64,000 bases of DNA from UBA1081 sp045636025 (GCA_045636025.1 JAZTWP010000006.1:36497-100496), one strand, 5' to 3'; counted from the first letter of the stretch, positions 6,917-16,064 are shown. Program-made: numbers and translations. The notes: a model not told the origin generated them from the sequence alone.

Positions 6917-7234
6917 ATGATTGAAAATAAGATATGCAATCTATCGGTATTGTTTGTCGAGCAACCTCAAAATTATGGATGTCGTGGAGATTATTATTTT
7001 TGGGATCATTTGGAACAGTATTTTCAGAAACACCCTGAGCTGACAGAAAGAAAAGATATTGAAGAAACAATAAAATTGGAATTCAAAAAAATGTCAGGTG
7101 TTGAGCTGACAACAGATACAATGCCGTGTGTGCAGGAATTAGCACATGGCGGTATGTCTTCCGGTTATCTGAGTGGCAATTTTTGGTTGAATACTGCAAT
7201 TCCATTATTGCAAGAGCGTTTTGATGAACTATAG
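6917..7234 (+). CDS. Unknown 105-aa protein
   Basis: Not assigned. The soluble protein has a C-terminal block HGGMSSGYLSGNFW followed by PLLQERF, which looks conserved-family-like, and a GDYYFWDHLEQYF segment in the N-terminal half. The ATG has GAGGGGG about 6 nt upstream. It sits between the att-like repeats and a third related terminator at 7294, so it may be cargo of an earlier insertion or a chromosomal gene next to the integration site. Confidence 0.65.
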   Translation: MIENKICNLSVLFVEQPQNYGCRGDYYFWDHLEQYFQKHPELTERKDIEETIKLEFKKMSGVELTTDTMPCVQELAHGGMSSGYLSGNFWLNTAIPLLQERFDEL

Positions 7235-7293
7235 AACAATAAACATATTGTTCTGTTGGTGTACGTATATTACTTTTGGTTGTTTTTTTTGCT

Positions 7294-7316
7294 GGACTGA
7301 GCTTTGGCTCAGTCTT
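7294..7316 (+). terminator. Third terminator related to the att-repeat terminators
   Basis: GGACTGAGC, loop TTT, then GCTCAGTC and a T-run. Stem and flank match the two terminators in the tRNA-end repeats, and the loop differs. It closes the 105-aa gene. Confidence 0.7.
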
Positions 7317-7341
7317 TTTCTTTTATCATTCTTTCATAGTA

Positions 7342-7370
7342 TTGATTTTTTTTATATTAAAATATATAAT
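7342..7370 (+). promoter_or_regulatory. Promoter of the acyltransferase-GH43-GH43-MIF operon
   Basis: TTGATT (7342-7347), a 17-nt spacer and TATAAT (7365-7370), 28 nt before the ATG at 7399. Confidence 0.6.
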
Positions 7371-7398
7371 TATTTAAGTACAAGAAACAGGTGAGAAA

Positions 7399-8913
7399 AT
7401 GAAAAAATATGAATGGATGAAAAATGATACAGTTTCGATAATGTTCTCTGCCGTTGACAGCAGAAAGACATCAAGACTGTTCAGAATATCAGCAATTTTT
7501 AAGAATGAAGAAGTCGATCCTGACAGACTCAGAGAAGCTGTAAGAATCGCAATGCAGAGATATCCGTTATATCTTCACAGAAACACAAAAGGCTTTTTCT
7601 GGACATATCTTGAAAAGGCTGAGGGCTTACCTCCCGTGCTTCCTGAAGAGTATCGTCCCGCACAGCTCAGAAGACTCGGTAATGACGGTGAACCCGAAAT
7701 CGTTTTTCTTTATTATAAACGCAGATTGTCCATTGAAACAACGCACGTGCTTGGTGACGGTGGTGGTATAAATGAGCTGCTTAAAACAGTTGTTGCTCAT
7801 TATATGATTCTCGGCGGTGCAGACAGAAAGCTGTTTGAGGGTATACGTTTCGGTGATGAAAAACCCTCTGCAACCGAGTTTGAAGACCCCTTCGGAAGAT
7901 ATGCAAACAATGAAAAGCTTCCCAAGCTCAAGAGGGACCGTTCTTACAGAATTCCTTATACATATGATAAGAATTATCAGAATCATATTTCAGGACTTGT
8001 TGATATCAATGAAATAAAGCCTCTGAGCAAGGAAAGAGGAATAACAATAGGCGAATTCCTTGCTGCAGGTATTATTCTTGCAATTATCAGAACAGCAAAA
8101 AAGCCCATTGAAGAAACAATTATAGTTGATGTGCCCGTTAATATCAGAAACATCTTCCCCTCTGATACGGTACGCAATTTCACATCTTCAATTCCTCTTC
8201 AGTTCAGACCTGACGGCCGTACAGATTATACATTTGACGAGATTTCAGGCATTATAAAAGGTCAGCTTGCAGAAATAAACACAAAAGAAACACAGCAGGC
8301 TTTCATCAACTCAAATTATGCTCTGACTCAGAAGAAAATTCTTCAGGTTGTGCCTTATTTCATCAAGAAACCTGTGCTCAATATGATGCAGAAAAAGTCT
8401 CATACAAAAGAAATGACAATTATTATGTCAAACATCGGCAACATAAGTGTGCCTCAGGTTATGAGTGAGAGTATTGAGCGTTTTGAAGTAGTCAGCGGTG
8501 ACGCAAGAGTCTATGATATGCCGATGTTCTTTTATATTATGTCAATGAACGGATATATGAACATCACATTCGGTCTCAGCGGTAAAGACCGTGAATTGTG
8601 CAGAGAATATTTCAGAATTCTTTCATCAATGGGTGTTGACGTGAGAATTGAAAGTTCTATGGAAAACGGAATTGAAGAGAATACTGAAATTGCACCCAAG
8701 AAGTGCGGTAAATGCGGTGTACGTATAGGTGAAGAGTATTCACGCTGTCCCTTGTGTGACAGCAAGGCAGAAAAAGGCGATGCGGAAGATAAATATTTCA
8801 AAACAGCACTTTTCCCTCAGCCTTATAAAGAGTTCAGACACAGAAGATGCCGCAAAAAGAATTTTGTTATTTCAAAAGAGCGGCTTAAAGCATACTTTCT
8901 TTTGGAGCCTTAA
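7399..8913 (+). CDS. Condensation/alcohol-acetyltransferase-like acyltransferase with zinc ribbon
   Basis: A 504-aa member of the chloramphenicol-acetyltransferase/condensation-like fold. The catalytic HxxxD-G motif is at THVLGDGG (H116, D120), and a second-half segment SNIGNISVP matches the family's substrate-channel region. The product probably transfers an acyl group from CoA to an alcohol or sugar hydroxyl; the substrate is unknown. A C-terminal CxxC-x10-CxxC ribbon (about residues 438-455) resembles the head of the DUF6320 module of Clostridia homologues, but the membrane helices expected after it are missing, so the C-terminus may be shortened. It opens an operon with two GH43 enzymes and a MIF homologue. 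Confidence 0.7.
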   Translation: MKKYEWMKNDTVSIMFSAVDSRKTSRLFRISAIFKNEEVDPDRLREAVRIAMQRYPLYLHRNTKGFFWTYLEKAEGLPPVLPEEYRPAQLRRLGNDGEPEIVFLYYKRRLSIETTHVLGDGGGINELLKTVVAHYMILGGADRKLFEGIRFGDEKPSATEFEDPFGRYANNEKLPKLKRDRSYRIPYTYDKNYQNHISGLVDINEIKPLSKERGITIGEFLAAGIILAIIRTAKKPIEETIIVDVPVNIRNIFPSDTVRNFTSSIPLQFRPDGRTDYTFDEISGIIKGQLAEINTKETQQAFINSNYALTQKKILQVVPYFIKKPVLNMMQKKSHTKEMTIIMSNIGNISVPQVMSESIERFEVVSGDARVYDMPMFFYIMSMNGYMNITFGLSGKDRELCREYFRILSSMGVDVRIESSMENGIEENTEIAPKKCGKCGVRIGEEYSRCPLCDSKAEKGDAEDKYFKTALFPQPYKEFRHRRCRKKNFVISKERLKAYFLLEP

Positions 8914-8944
8914 AAGCTCAATTAAAATACAGGAGTGAAAACTT

Positions 8945-9886
8945 ATGCATTTACTTAAAATTGACAAAAATCATTATCAGGGTCAGGCTGACCCCTTTAT
9001 TATGAAAAGCAGCGGCAGATATTATATCTATGTAACAGGTCACGATGCTGTTTATGCTTACCATTCTGACAAACTTTTTGAAGGCTGGGAATTCCACGGT
9101 AAAGTGCTTACAAAGGAAGGTCACGATTCTTTCTGGGCACCCAGCGTAATTGAGCTTGACGGCAAATTCTATATGTATAATTCAATTGAAATTTATGATG
9201 ATACACCCGACCAGGGTGGTCACAGAGGTGCAATGCACGTAAGTGTTGCAGACAATCCTCTCGGACCCTTTGAAAACCCCACCAGAATTCTTCATCCTTT
9301 CTCAATTGACTCTCACATTGTGCAGAATGAAGCAGGACTTTTCCTTTTCTACTCTGCAAATAAGTTTGACGGTGAAAGAATCGGCACTTGCATTTATGTT
9401 GACAGAATGCTGGATCCCTTTACTCCCGAGGGTAAACCCGTGCTTGTGGTTGAGCCTACTCTTGATGAAGATATTTATCAGAGAGACAGATATAAAGAAG
9501 GTCAGCACTGGCATACAATTGAAGGTGCTTGTTATTTCAGAGAGGGTGACTGGCATTATCTTATGTACTCAGGTAACTGCTTCACCACTCCCACATATTA
9601 CATCGGTTATGCAAGAGCAAAGACAGATGAAACAGACCTTACAAAGATAAAGTTTGAAAAATATCCCGATGAAAATACTTATCATCCCGTACTTAAGGCA
9701 AATGAGTTTGAAGAGGGTACAGGTCATCACTCAATGATTAAGGAAGACGGTCAGTGGTATGCAGTTTATCACGCAAGAGATTACGGTGATACTCTCAATG
9801 CCTTTGATGCAAGAAATGCAAGAATCTGCAAACTCAATATTGAAGACGGAATTATTACTGCTGAAAGATATGAAGACCATATCTGA
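8945..9886 (+). CDS. GH43 family glycosidase (beta-xylosidase/arabinofuranosidase type)
   Basis: The 313-aa five-bladed propeller enzyme shows the three GH43 acidic residues: base D16 (QADPFI), pKa modulator D122 (FSIDSHIV) and acid E193 (TIEGACYF). GH43 enzymes remove xylose or arabinose from hemicellulose or pectin side chains with inversion. No signal peptide is seen, so it would act on imported oligosaccharides. It begins 31 nt after the acyltransferase and is followed 13 nt later by a second GH43, so a paired debranching function is likely. Exact specificity cannot be read from sequence. Confidence 0.85.
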   Translation: MHLLKIDKNHYQGQADPFIMKSSGRYYIYVTGHDAVYAYHSDKLFEGWEFHGKVLTKEGHDSFWAPSVIELDGKFYMYNSIEIYDDTPDQGGHRGAMHVSVADNPLGPFENPTRILHPFSIDSHIVQNEAGLFLFYSANKFDGERIGTCIYVDRMLDPFTPEGKPVLVVEPTLDEDIYQRDRYKEGQHWHTIEGACYFREGDWHYLMYSGNCFTTPTYYIGYARAKTDETDLTKIKFEKYPDENTYHPVLKANEFEEGTGHHSMIKEDGQWYAVYHARDYGDTLNAFDARNARICKLNIEDGIITAERYEDHI

Positions 9887-9899
9887 GAGGTGAATGCAT

Positions 9900-10778
9900 A
9901 TGCTCAAACCTAACAAGAATATTGCAAAAACATATCACGCTGACCCTGAAGCGAGAATCTATAACGGCAAGTATTATATTTATGCCACAAAATCAAGAGC
10001 TTACAGACAGCAGCTCAACATTGACCTTTATGTAAGCGAAGACGGAGAGAACTGGAAAGAAATCAGAAACATAATTGATATGTCAACTTTTCCTTATGCC
10101 TGGCAGGCAGTCTGGGCACCGTCAATTGTTGAAAAAAACGGTAAGTATTATCTCATTTTTGCCGTTAATGATATTCAGAGTGACAATGAAGAGGGTGGTC
10201 TGCAGGTGGCAGTTTCAGATACTCCCGAAGGTCCCTTTGTGAATCACATCGGCACTCATCTTGTGGGAAATTTCATCAACGGTGCACAGCCTATTGATGC
10301 TCATTTTTTCAAAGATGATGACGGCACGGTTTATCTTTTTTACGGCGGTTGGGGTCATTGTAACGTTGCTGTTATGAATGAGGAAATGAACGGTTTTGTG
10401 CCTTTCCCTGACGGTGAAACATTCAAGGAGATTACTCCCGAGGCGTATTGCGAAGCTCCCTGTATGTTCAGAAAAGACGGCAAATATCACTTTATGTGGT
10501 CGGCAGGCGGTTGGGGTGATGACTCTTACAGAGTGCTTACCTCAATTGTTGAAAAACCCTGGGATAAACCTCAGAATGCAGAAACAATACTGTCCTCTGA
10601 TTATGCTGTTGCAAAATCACCCGGTCACAACGGATATATTGAAGATACAGACGGTCAGTTTTATGTGGTGTATCACAGAAGACCTCTTGACCGCACAATG
10701 CGTCATTGCAGAAGCCTTGCAATTGACAGAATGGATTTTGACGAAAACGGCAGAATCAAAAAAATTCAGATGACATAA
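9900..10778 (+). CDS. Second GH43 family glycosidase
   Basis: A 292-aa GH43-type propeller with base D15 (YHADPEA), modulator D133 (QPIDAHFF) and acid E185 (YCEAPCMF). It is only distantly similar to the preceding GH43, suggesting a different subfamily and linkage. I use the ATG at 9900, seven nt from GAGGTG; the ATG two codons earlier is too close. There is no signal peptide. The MIF gene follows after 13 nt, in the same operon. Confidence 0.85.
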   Translation: MLKPNKNIAKTYHADPEARIYNGKYYIYATKSRAYRQQLNIDLYVSEDGENWKEIRNIIDMSTFPYAWQAVWAPSIVEKNGKYYLIFAVNDIQSDNEEGGLQVAVSDTPEGPFVNHIGTHLVGNFINGAQPIDAHFFKDDDGTVYLFYGGWGHCNVAVMNEEMNGFVPFPDGETFKEITPEAYCEAPCMFRKDGKYHFMWSAGGWGDDSYRVLTSIVEKPWDKPQNAETILSSDYAVAKSPGHNGYIEDTDGQFYVVYHRRPLDRTMRHCRSLAIDRMDFDENGRIKKIQMT

Positions 10779-10791
10779 GGAGAAATGAAAA

Positions 10792-11133
10792 ATGCCTTTT
10801 ATTGATTCAAAAATTTCTGTTCCCGTAGCAGAAGATAAAAAAGAAATTATAAAATCAGAATTCGGTGCAATGATGGCTCTGATCGGCAAGTCAGAATCAT
10901 ATCTTATGGTCGGTATTGAAGATAATTATGACCTCTGGCTGGGCGGCAGAAAGCTTGAAAAGGGAGCTTATGTTGCAGTAAGTCTTCTCGGCAATGCACC
11001 CTCCGCATCTTACGAAAAGCTCACAGAAAGAATCTGCAGTCTTTTTGAAAAAGAACTGGGAATCAGCGGTTCATCGGTTTATGTTACCTATCACCCCGTT
11101 ACAGACTGGGGCTGGAACGGTTCAAATTTTTGA
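10792..11133 (+). CDS. MIF-like (macrophage migration inhibitory factor) tautomerase
   Basis: The 113-aa protein has Pro right after the initiator Met (PFIDSKISV), the catalytic base of the MIF/tautomerase superfamily. It also has the MIF-like core LMVGIED, the segment APSASYEKLTERIC and an ending WGWNGSNF that matches MIF C-termini. Expected activity is keto-enol tautomerase of a small alpha-keto substrate; animal MIF is also a cytokine. AGGAG lies 8 nt before the ATG. It is the last gene of the acyltransferase-GH43-GH43 operon, an unusual location. No secretion signal, as usual for MIF. Confidence 0.85.
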   Translation: MPFIDSKISVPVAEDKKEIIKSEFGAMMALIGKSESYLMVGIEDNYDLWLGGRKLEKGAYVAVSLLGNAPSASYEKLTERICSLFEKELGISGSSVYVTYHPVTDWGWNGSNF

Positions 11134-11159
11134 TTTGTGTAATAAAAATCAATGCTTTT

Positions 11160-11186
11160 ACAGGTATCTTCGGATACCTGTTTTTT
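11160..11186 (+). terminator. Terminator of the GH43-MIF operon
   Basis: Stem ACAGGTATC/GATACCTGT closed by a TTCG tetraloop and followed by TTTTT. Confidence 0.85.
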
Positions 11187-11232
11187 CTTTACATTTTTTG
11201 CTGTTTTATGTATAATAGTTACGGTGATTGAA

Positions 11233-12102
11233 ATGTCAGTATGTAATATCTGCCCCAGAAAATGCGGTGCAGACAGAAACAGCAGCAGAGGTGTCTGCGG
11301 TGTGGATGAAAAAATCAGAATTGCACGTGCGGCACCTCATTTCTGGGAAGAACCCTGCATTAGCGGTACGGGAGGCTCGGGAGCAATTTTCTTTTCGGGC
11401 TGTAATATGAAATGTGAATTCTGTCAGAATTATGATATCAGCAACGGCTGTTTCGGTGCTGATATATCGGCTCAGAGGCTTTGCGAGATATACGATGAAC
11501 TTATTTATCTTGGAGTTCATAACATAAATCTTGTAACTCCCACACATTTTTCACGGGAAATTCTTAAAACTCTTGAAAAACCTCTGCCCGTGCCTGTTGT
11601 GTACAATTCAAGCGGTTATGACAGTGTGGATACGCTGAAGCTTTTCAGCGGAAAAGTGCAGATTTATCTGCCTGATATGAAATATGCATCTGCAGACATT
11701 GCAAAAAGATATTCCCGTGCACCCGATTATCCGGAAGTGGCAAAAGAAGCAATCAGAGAGATGTTTTCTCAAGTAGGTGAATGCGTTTTTGATGAAGACG
11801 GAATTCTTCAGAAAGGTGTTGTGATAAGGCATCTTATGTTGCCTGATGAGCTTGAAAATACTCTTGATGTTATTGATTTTGTTTCTTCTGAATTCGGTGA
11901 CAAAGTCATTTTCAGCCTTATGAGTCAGTTTACGCCAAATGAAAACTGCAAGATTTCCTCTTTGCAGAAACGGATTTCTCAGCAGGAGTATGAAAAAGCC
12001 GTGGATTATATTTATCTCTGCGGAATGGAAAATGTATATGTTCAGGATTTCTCATCTGCGGAAAAAGAATTCACACCGGACTTTGACCTGACAGGTTTAT
12101 AA
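11233..12102 (+). CDS. Radical SAM protein, pyruvate formate-lyase activase-like
   Basis: The 289-aa protein binds a 4Fe-4S cluster through CNMKCEFCQN (CxxxCxxC), preceded by a four-Cys start region (CNIC, CGADR, CGVDE) typical of the uncharacterised PFL-activase-like family. Further family blocks include NLVTPTHF and YLPDMKYA. It would cleave S-adenosylmethionine to generate a radical; the target is not known and no glycyl-radical enzyme is adjacent. I start at ATG 11233 because the family begins just before the first Cys; upstream codons read through the MIF terminator. It ends 2 nt before the promoter of the GH51 gene. Confidence 0.8.
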   Translation: MSVCNICPRKCGADRNSSRGVCGVDEKIRIARAAPHFWEEPCISGTGGSGAIFFSGCNMKCEFCQNYDISNGCFGADISAQRLCEIYDELIYLGVHNINLVTPTHFSREILKTLEKPLPVPVVYNSSGYDSVDTLKLFSGKVQIYLPDMKYASADIAKRYSRAPDYPEVAKEAIREMFSQVGECVFDEDGILQKGVVIRHLMLPDELENTLDVIDFVSSEFGDKVIFSLMSQFTPNENCKISSLQKRISQQEYEKAVDYIYLCGMENVYVQDFSSAEKEFTPDFDLTGL

Positions 12103-12104
12103 TG

Positions 12105-12133
12105 TTGACAAAGAAAATCAAATTATGTATCAT
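12105..12133 (+). promoter_or_regulatory. Promoter of the GH51 gene
   Basis: TTGACA (12105-12110), a 17-nt spacer and TATCAT (12128-12133), immediately after the radical SAM stop codon. Confidence 0.7.
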
Positions 12134-12163
12134 TAAATCATTAAGATACGGGAGGATAAATTT

Positions 12164-14893
12164 ATGAAATATTCAATTTATCTGATTATCAGAAAAGTTA
12201 CAGCGTGGATTATGAGTGTTCTTGCAACTCTCGGTATTCTCGGCGGTGACACACAGCAGGAGTCAGACATTCAGCGAGGCGAAGAAAACAGCATTTCTGC
12301 TTATGATAAATCAAATGCAGATTACACTCTTTCAATTGATGCGGCAAATGAAGTTCACGATATCAGCGAGCTTCTTTACGGTGTTTTCTTTGAAGATATC
12401 AACTTTGCTGCAGACGGCGGTGTTTATGCCGAAAAAGTTATCAACCGTTCATTTGAATACGGTGAACTTGCAGCAGGTGATGAGCTTCACGGCTGGAGTC
12501 AGGTGGGTACTGTTGATATCAGCGTTGTAAAAGGCGATGCTGAAAACGGACTCAACGAAAACAACACAAATTATCTTGTTATTAACAATACAAGCGGTGC
12601 TCTGGGCGGTGTGCAGAATAAAGGTTTCCTTGAGGGTATGGCTATTGAAAAAGACACAGTGTATGATTTCTCTGTTTATGCAAAAGCTTCCGAAGGTTAC
12701 AGCGGTAACATCACAGCAAGACTCGTTGCAGGCGGTGAAATCGCAGGTGAAGTGACATTCGGCGGTATTACAGCAGATTGGGTGAAGTATGAGTTTGAAA
12801 TTACTTCATCTGTAACAGCAACTTCTGATGTTTATCTTCAGGTGCTTACAGAAAACGGCAAAGTCTGCCTTGATATGGTTTCTCTTTTCCCGCCCACATA
12901 CAATGACCACGGAATGAGAACAGACCTTGTAACAAAACTTGCAGAGCTTGAGCCGTCATTCCTCCGTTTTCCCGGCGGTTGCGTAATTGAGGGTTATGAT
13001 GCAGAAACTGCTTACAGCTGGAAAGACTCAATCGGCACAGGTCCCGACGGCATGCCTCTTGAGTTTGACGGTACATACGGTGATGTTGCAACAAGACCTC
13101 TGGGCATAAATCTGTGGACAAATGTTTCTGCAACAGAAGACCCGTTGCCTTGTTATATGAGCTACGGTCTCGGTTTTTATGAATATTTTGTTCTTGCAGA
13201 AGATATCGGTGCAATCGGTGTGCCCGTGCTTAACTGCGGTCTCTATTGTCAGATGCGAGGAAAGGGTCCCGTTGAAATGGGTACTCCCGAGTTTGAACAG
13301 TACGTTCAGGATATGGTTGACCTTGTTGAATTCTGTCGCGGTGACGAATCAACAGTATGGGGTAAAGTGAGAGTATCGCTCGGTCACGCAGAGCCTTTTG
13401 AACTTAAATATATCTGTATCGGTAACGAAAACGAAGGAGAAGATTACTTCGCAAGATATGAAGCATTCCTTGAAAGATTCAATGAAGAAAAAGAGAAGAA
13501 TCCTGAACTTTATGATGGACTTGAGCTTATATATTCTTCAGGTGCGGCAGATGCTACAGGCAGCGACAAGTATATTCTTTCATATGAAAATGCTTATGAA
13601 TACATCACAGCAAACGGTATGACAGCTGATGAATATGCAGGTGCAATTGATCAGCATTACTACAAGGATCCTGACTGGTTCCTCAAAAACACAGATTATT
13701 ATGATGAAGATAATTATGTGAGAGATTACAATAATATGACCGACACTATTTATGGCGGAGGTATAAAAGTTTTCCTTGGTGAATATGCGGCACGTTCCAA
13801 TACTCTGAGAGCGGCACTTGCTGAAGCTGCATATATGACAGGTCTTGAGAGAAACGGTGATATTGTTGAAATGGCGGCTTATGCTCCTCTTTTCGGTAAT
13901 CTTACAGCAACTCACTGGGCACCTGACCTTATCTGGTTCAACAATCATCTTTCAACAGGCTCAATCAATTACTATATGCAGAAACTTTTCTCAACAAATG
14001 CAGGCACAACACTCCTTGGCTCAGAGCTTGGCGGAGCTGCAATTCCTGCGGAAGACCTTAAAGGTATGGTAGGTCTCGGCACATGGTATACTCAGGCTGA
14101 GTTTGACAATGTAATAGTTACAGATAATATCACGGGTGAAGTTCTCGCAAGCGATGATTTCTCAATTCCCGCATTCTGGTGGAACTGGCACGCAGATGGT
14201 GAAGGTAAGTGGAAAACATCTGGCGGCAAAGCTGTGCAGACAGTTTCTGAACATCCCTATAATGATAAGGGTGCCACAGCATATTTCGGTGAAGCTGAGT
14301 GGAGCAATTACACATATGAGTTTGAAGCAACAAAAACAGAAGGTGCAGAAGGCTTCTATATTCCTTTCCTTGTTGAAGATGAAAACAATATGTTCTACTG
14401 GAATATAGGCGGTTGGGATAACACAAAGACAGCTCTTCAGCGTGTTGAAAACGGTGCAAAGACAGGTGCAATTCCCGGCACGGCAACAGCTTTCACAGTT
14501 GAAAACGGTGTTACATATAAGATAAAGATTGAAGTTAACGGCACAGTTATCAGGGGTTATATTGACGGTGTGCTTCAGTTTGAATACGATGCCGCATCAG
14601 ACAGCTATGCAGAAGCTTATCATGTTGTTTCAACAGACGCAAGCGGAGATATCATCATCAAGCTTGTAAACACAACAGAGAGTGACAGAACATTTGCAAT
14701 TGATATCGCAAACGCTGTGCCCGGCTCAAAGGCAACAGTTTATCAGGTTGCAGGTGACAGCCTTGACAATGATAATGTCCTTGGTGCAGAAGAAGACTGC
14801 GTAATGACAGAATTTACTGTTGACGGTGTAAGCAATCAGTTCAATTACACAGTGCCTCAGTATTCAGCAACTGTAATCAGGATTTCAAGATAA
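12164..14893 (+). CDS. GH51 alpha-L-arabinofuranosidase, multidomain
   Basis: A 909-aa retaining arabinofuranosidase. An N-terminal hydrophobic segment (about residues 15-27) suggests export or membrane anchoring, though it is not a textbook signal peptide. Next come a CBM4/9-like beta-domain (about 80-240) and a GH51 TIM barrel with acid/base E422 (IGNENEG) and nucleophile E540 (FLGEYAA). A LamG-like beta-sandwich (about 663-806) is inserted before the C-terminal strand domain. It removes arabinose from arabinan or arabinoxylan, probably outside the cell, feeding products to the cytoplasmic GH43 enzymes upstream. It has its own promoter and terminator. Confidence 0.9.
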   Translation: MKYSIYLIIRKVTAWIMSVLATLGILGGDTQQESDIQRGEENSISAYDKSNADYTLSIDAANEVHDISELLYGVFFEDINFAADGGVYAEKVINRSFEYGELAAGDELHGWSQVGTVDISVVKGDAENGLNENNTNYLVINNTSGALGGVQNKGFLEGMAIEKDTVYDFSVYAKASEGYSGNITARLVAGGEIAGEVTFGGITADWVKYEFEITSSVTATSDVYLQVLTENGKVCLDMVSLFPPTYNDHGMRTDLVTKLAELEPSFLRFPGGCVIEGYDAETAYSWKDSIGTGPDGMPLEFDGTYGDVATRPLGINLWTNVSATEDPLPCYMSYGLGFYEYFVLAEDIGAIGVPVLNCGLYCQMRGKGPVEMGTPEFEQYVQDMVDLVEFCRGDESTVWGKVRVSLGHAEPFELKYICIGNENEGEDYFARYEAFLERFNEEKEKNPELYDGLELIYSSGAADATGSDKYILSYENAYEYITANGMTADEYAGAIDQHYYKDPDWFLKNTDYYDEDNYVRDYNNMTDTIYGGGIKVFLGEYAARSNTLRAALAEAAYMTGLERNGDIVEMAAYAPLFGNLTATHWAPDLIWFNNHLSTGSINYYMQKLFSTNAGTTLLGSELGGAAIPAEDLKGMVGLGTWYTQAEFDNVIVTDNITGEVLASDDFSIPAFWWNWHADGEGKWKTSGGKAVQTVSEHPYNDKGATAYFGEAEWSNYTYEFEATKTEGAEGFYIPFLVEDENNMFYWNIGGWDNTKTALQRVENGAKTGAIPGTATAFTVENGVTYKIKIEVNGTVIRGYIDGVLQFEYDAASDSYAEAYHVVSTDASGDIIIKLVNTTESDRTFAIDIANAVPGSKATVYQVAGDSLDNDNVLGAEEDCVMTEFTVDGVSNQFNYTVPQYSATVIRISR

Positions 14894-14924
14894 AAAGAAA
14901 CCGACCGTAAAGGTCGGTTTCTTT
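14894..14924. terminator. Bidirectional terminator
   Basis: A 13-bp perfect stem (AAAGAAACCGACC and its complement) with loop GTAAA, between the convergent GH51 gene and the TPR protein gene. Confidence 0.85.
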
Positions 14925-14933
14925 GCTGTTATA

Positions 14934-16040
14934 TTATGTCAGAGTTAAGTGGTCATATTCACTATAAATTGATTTCGGAACATTGTTTTCATCAACGGAA
15001 ACGATATAGGAATCGCCTCCTGCTGTCAGATAAATCGTTCCGTTTAAAGAGATGAAGACGCTGAATGATGTCAGTTCGCCATCATATTCATAATGATACG
15101 GATCAGGCTTTGGGGAGTTTTTAGGATGAGCCAATACGGTTTTATCATAAACATTTTTATAATAAACAGAACCATCTTCATTGAATTTTAATTCATGTTT
15201 TTCTACTGATTTCCAATATGTTAGATAATAAGCAAGGTTGTTATTAAAATAATCATGTGCAAATCCGTCATCATCTTCTTTTGAGCCATAGAATTCCTGT
15301 CCTATAAAATTATTCTGTATTTCCATAGCTCTTTTTTCATTTTCATTTGTGATATATGCTAGTATAATGAGAGTGATTGTTACAATTACACCTATCGTTG
15401 TTGCAACAATAATTCCGATGCGCTTCTTTTTCTTTGCTTTTTCTTTTTCAATTTCAGCAATAATTGATTCGCATTCAGAAATGTCGTCTGCATATTCTTC
15501 CGCCTGTAATTCTTTGAGAAGAATAACTGCTTGCATTAATTTTTTAACATCTCTGTCTTCCATTAATAATTTGATTGAGTTATATTTTTCCTGTTGCTGA
15601 AACTTTGCCATTTTTTCGGAGCATTTATCTGCGAGTGCAGTTGCCTCCGGCATTGAATCTGCTATTCTCAGGAGTAATGCTCTTGCACGGTAAAAATCAT
15701 TCGCTTGCTGTGCATCAGCCATAATATTCTGAGCTTTTAAATATATATTTTGTATGGCATATTGATGCAATGTTTGTGCGTATTCGGGTGTTGCAAAACG
15801 CATAGCTTTTTGAAAAAAACTATTTTCCAAAAATGCTTCTTCAGAATAGATAAGCTGATTTTCGTTGGTAAGTCTTAATGCTGACAGTAATAAACCTATA
15901 TAAGCTTTGACATTTTCAGGTTCAATATCAAGAATTTTGTTGTAATATTCAGATGCTGAAGACCATTCATGGTCCTCCAGGAAAATCTCTGCTCTGCGAA
16001 AAAGAGAATCGATAGTTGGAATTGTTTCGTTGTTAACCAT
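14934..16040 (-). CDS. TPR protein with central membrane helix, function unknown
   Basis: The 368-aa protein has an N-terminal TPR-like helical region (EWSSASEYYNKILDIEPENV near residue 30). A basic KKKKR then precedes one membrane helix (about residues 208-228), followed by an extracellular C-terminal domain of about 140 residues. This would place the TPRs in the cytoplasm and the tail outside. I use the ATG at 16040, seven nt from GAGGTG; an in-frame GTG three codons earlier overlaps that site. It lies 24 nt after mfd and is probably the last gene of the glmU-pth-mfd operon. No defined function. Confidence 0.65.
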   Translation of the reverse strand: MVNNETIPTIDSLFRRAEIFLEDHEWSSASEYYNKILDIEPENVKAYIGLLLSALRLTNENQLIYSEEAFLENSFFQKAMRFATPEYAQTLHQYAIQNIYLKAQNIMADAQQANDFYRARALLLRIADSMPEATALADKCSEKMAKFQQQEKYNSIKLLMEDRDVKKLMQAVILLKELQAEEYADDISECESIIAEIEKEKAKKKKRIGIIVATTIGVIVTITLIILAYITNENEKRAMEIQNNFIGQEFYGSKEDDDGFAHDYFNNNLAYYLTYWKSVEKHELKFNEDGSVYYKNVYDKTVLAHPKNSPKPDPYHYEYDGELTSFSVFISLNGTIYLTAGGDSYIVSVDENNVPKSIYSEYDHLTLT

Positions 16041-16064
16041 ATTTTTCACCTCAAAGTTTTTTGA

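Noticed and set aside
8729..8938. Frameshifted continuation of the acyltransferase C-terminal module
   Set aside because: The alternative frame gives no membrane helices of the expected module, so a frameshift is not supported.
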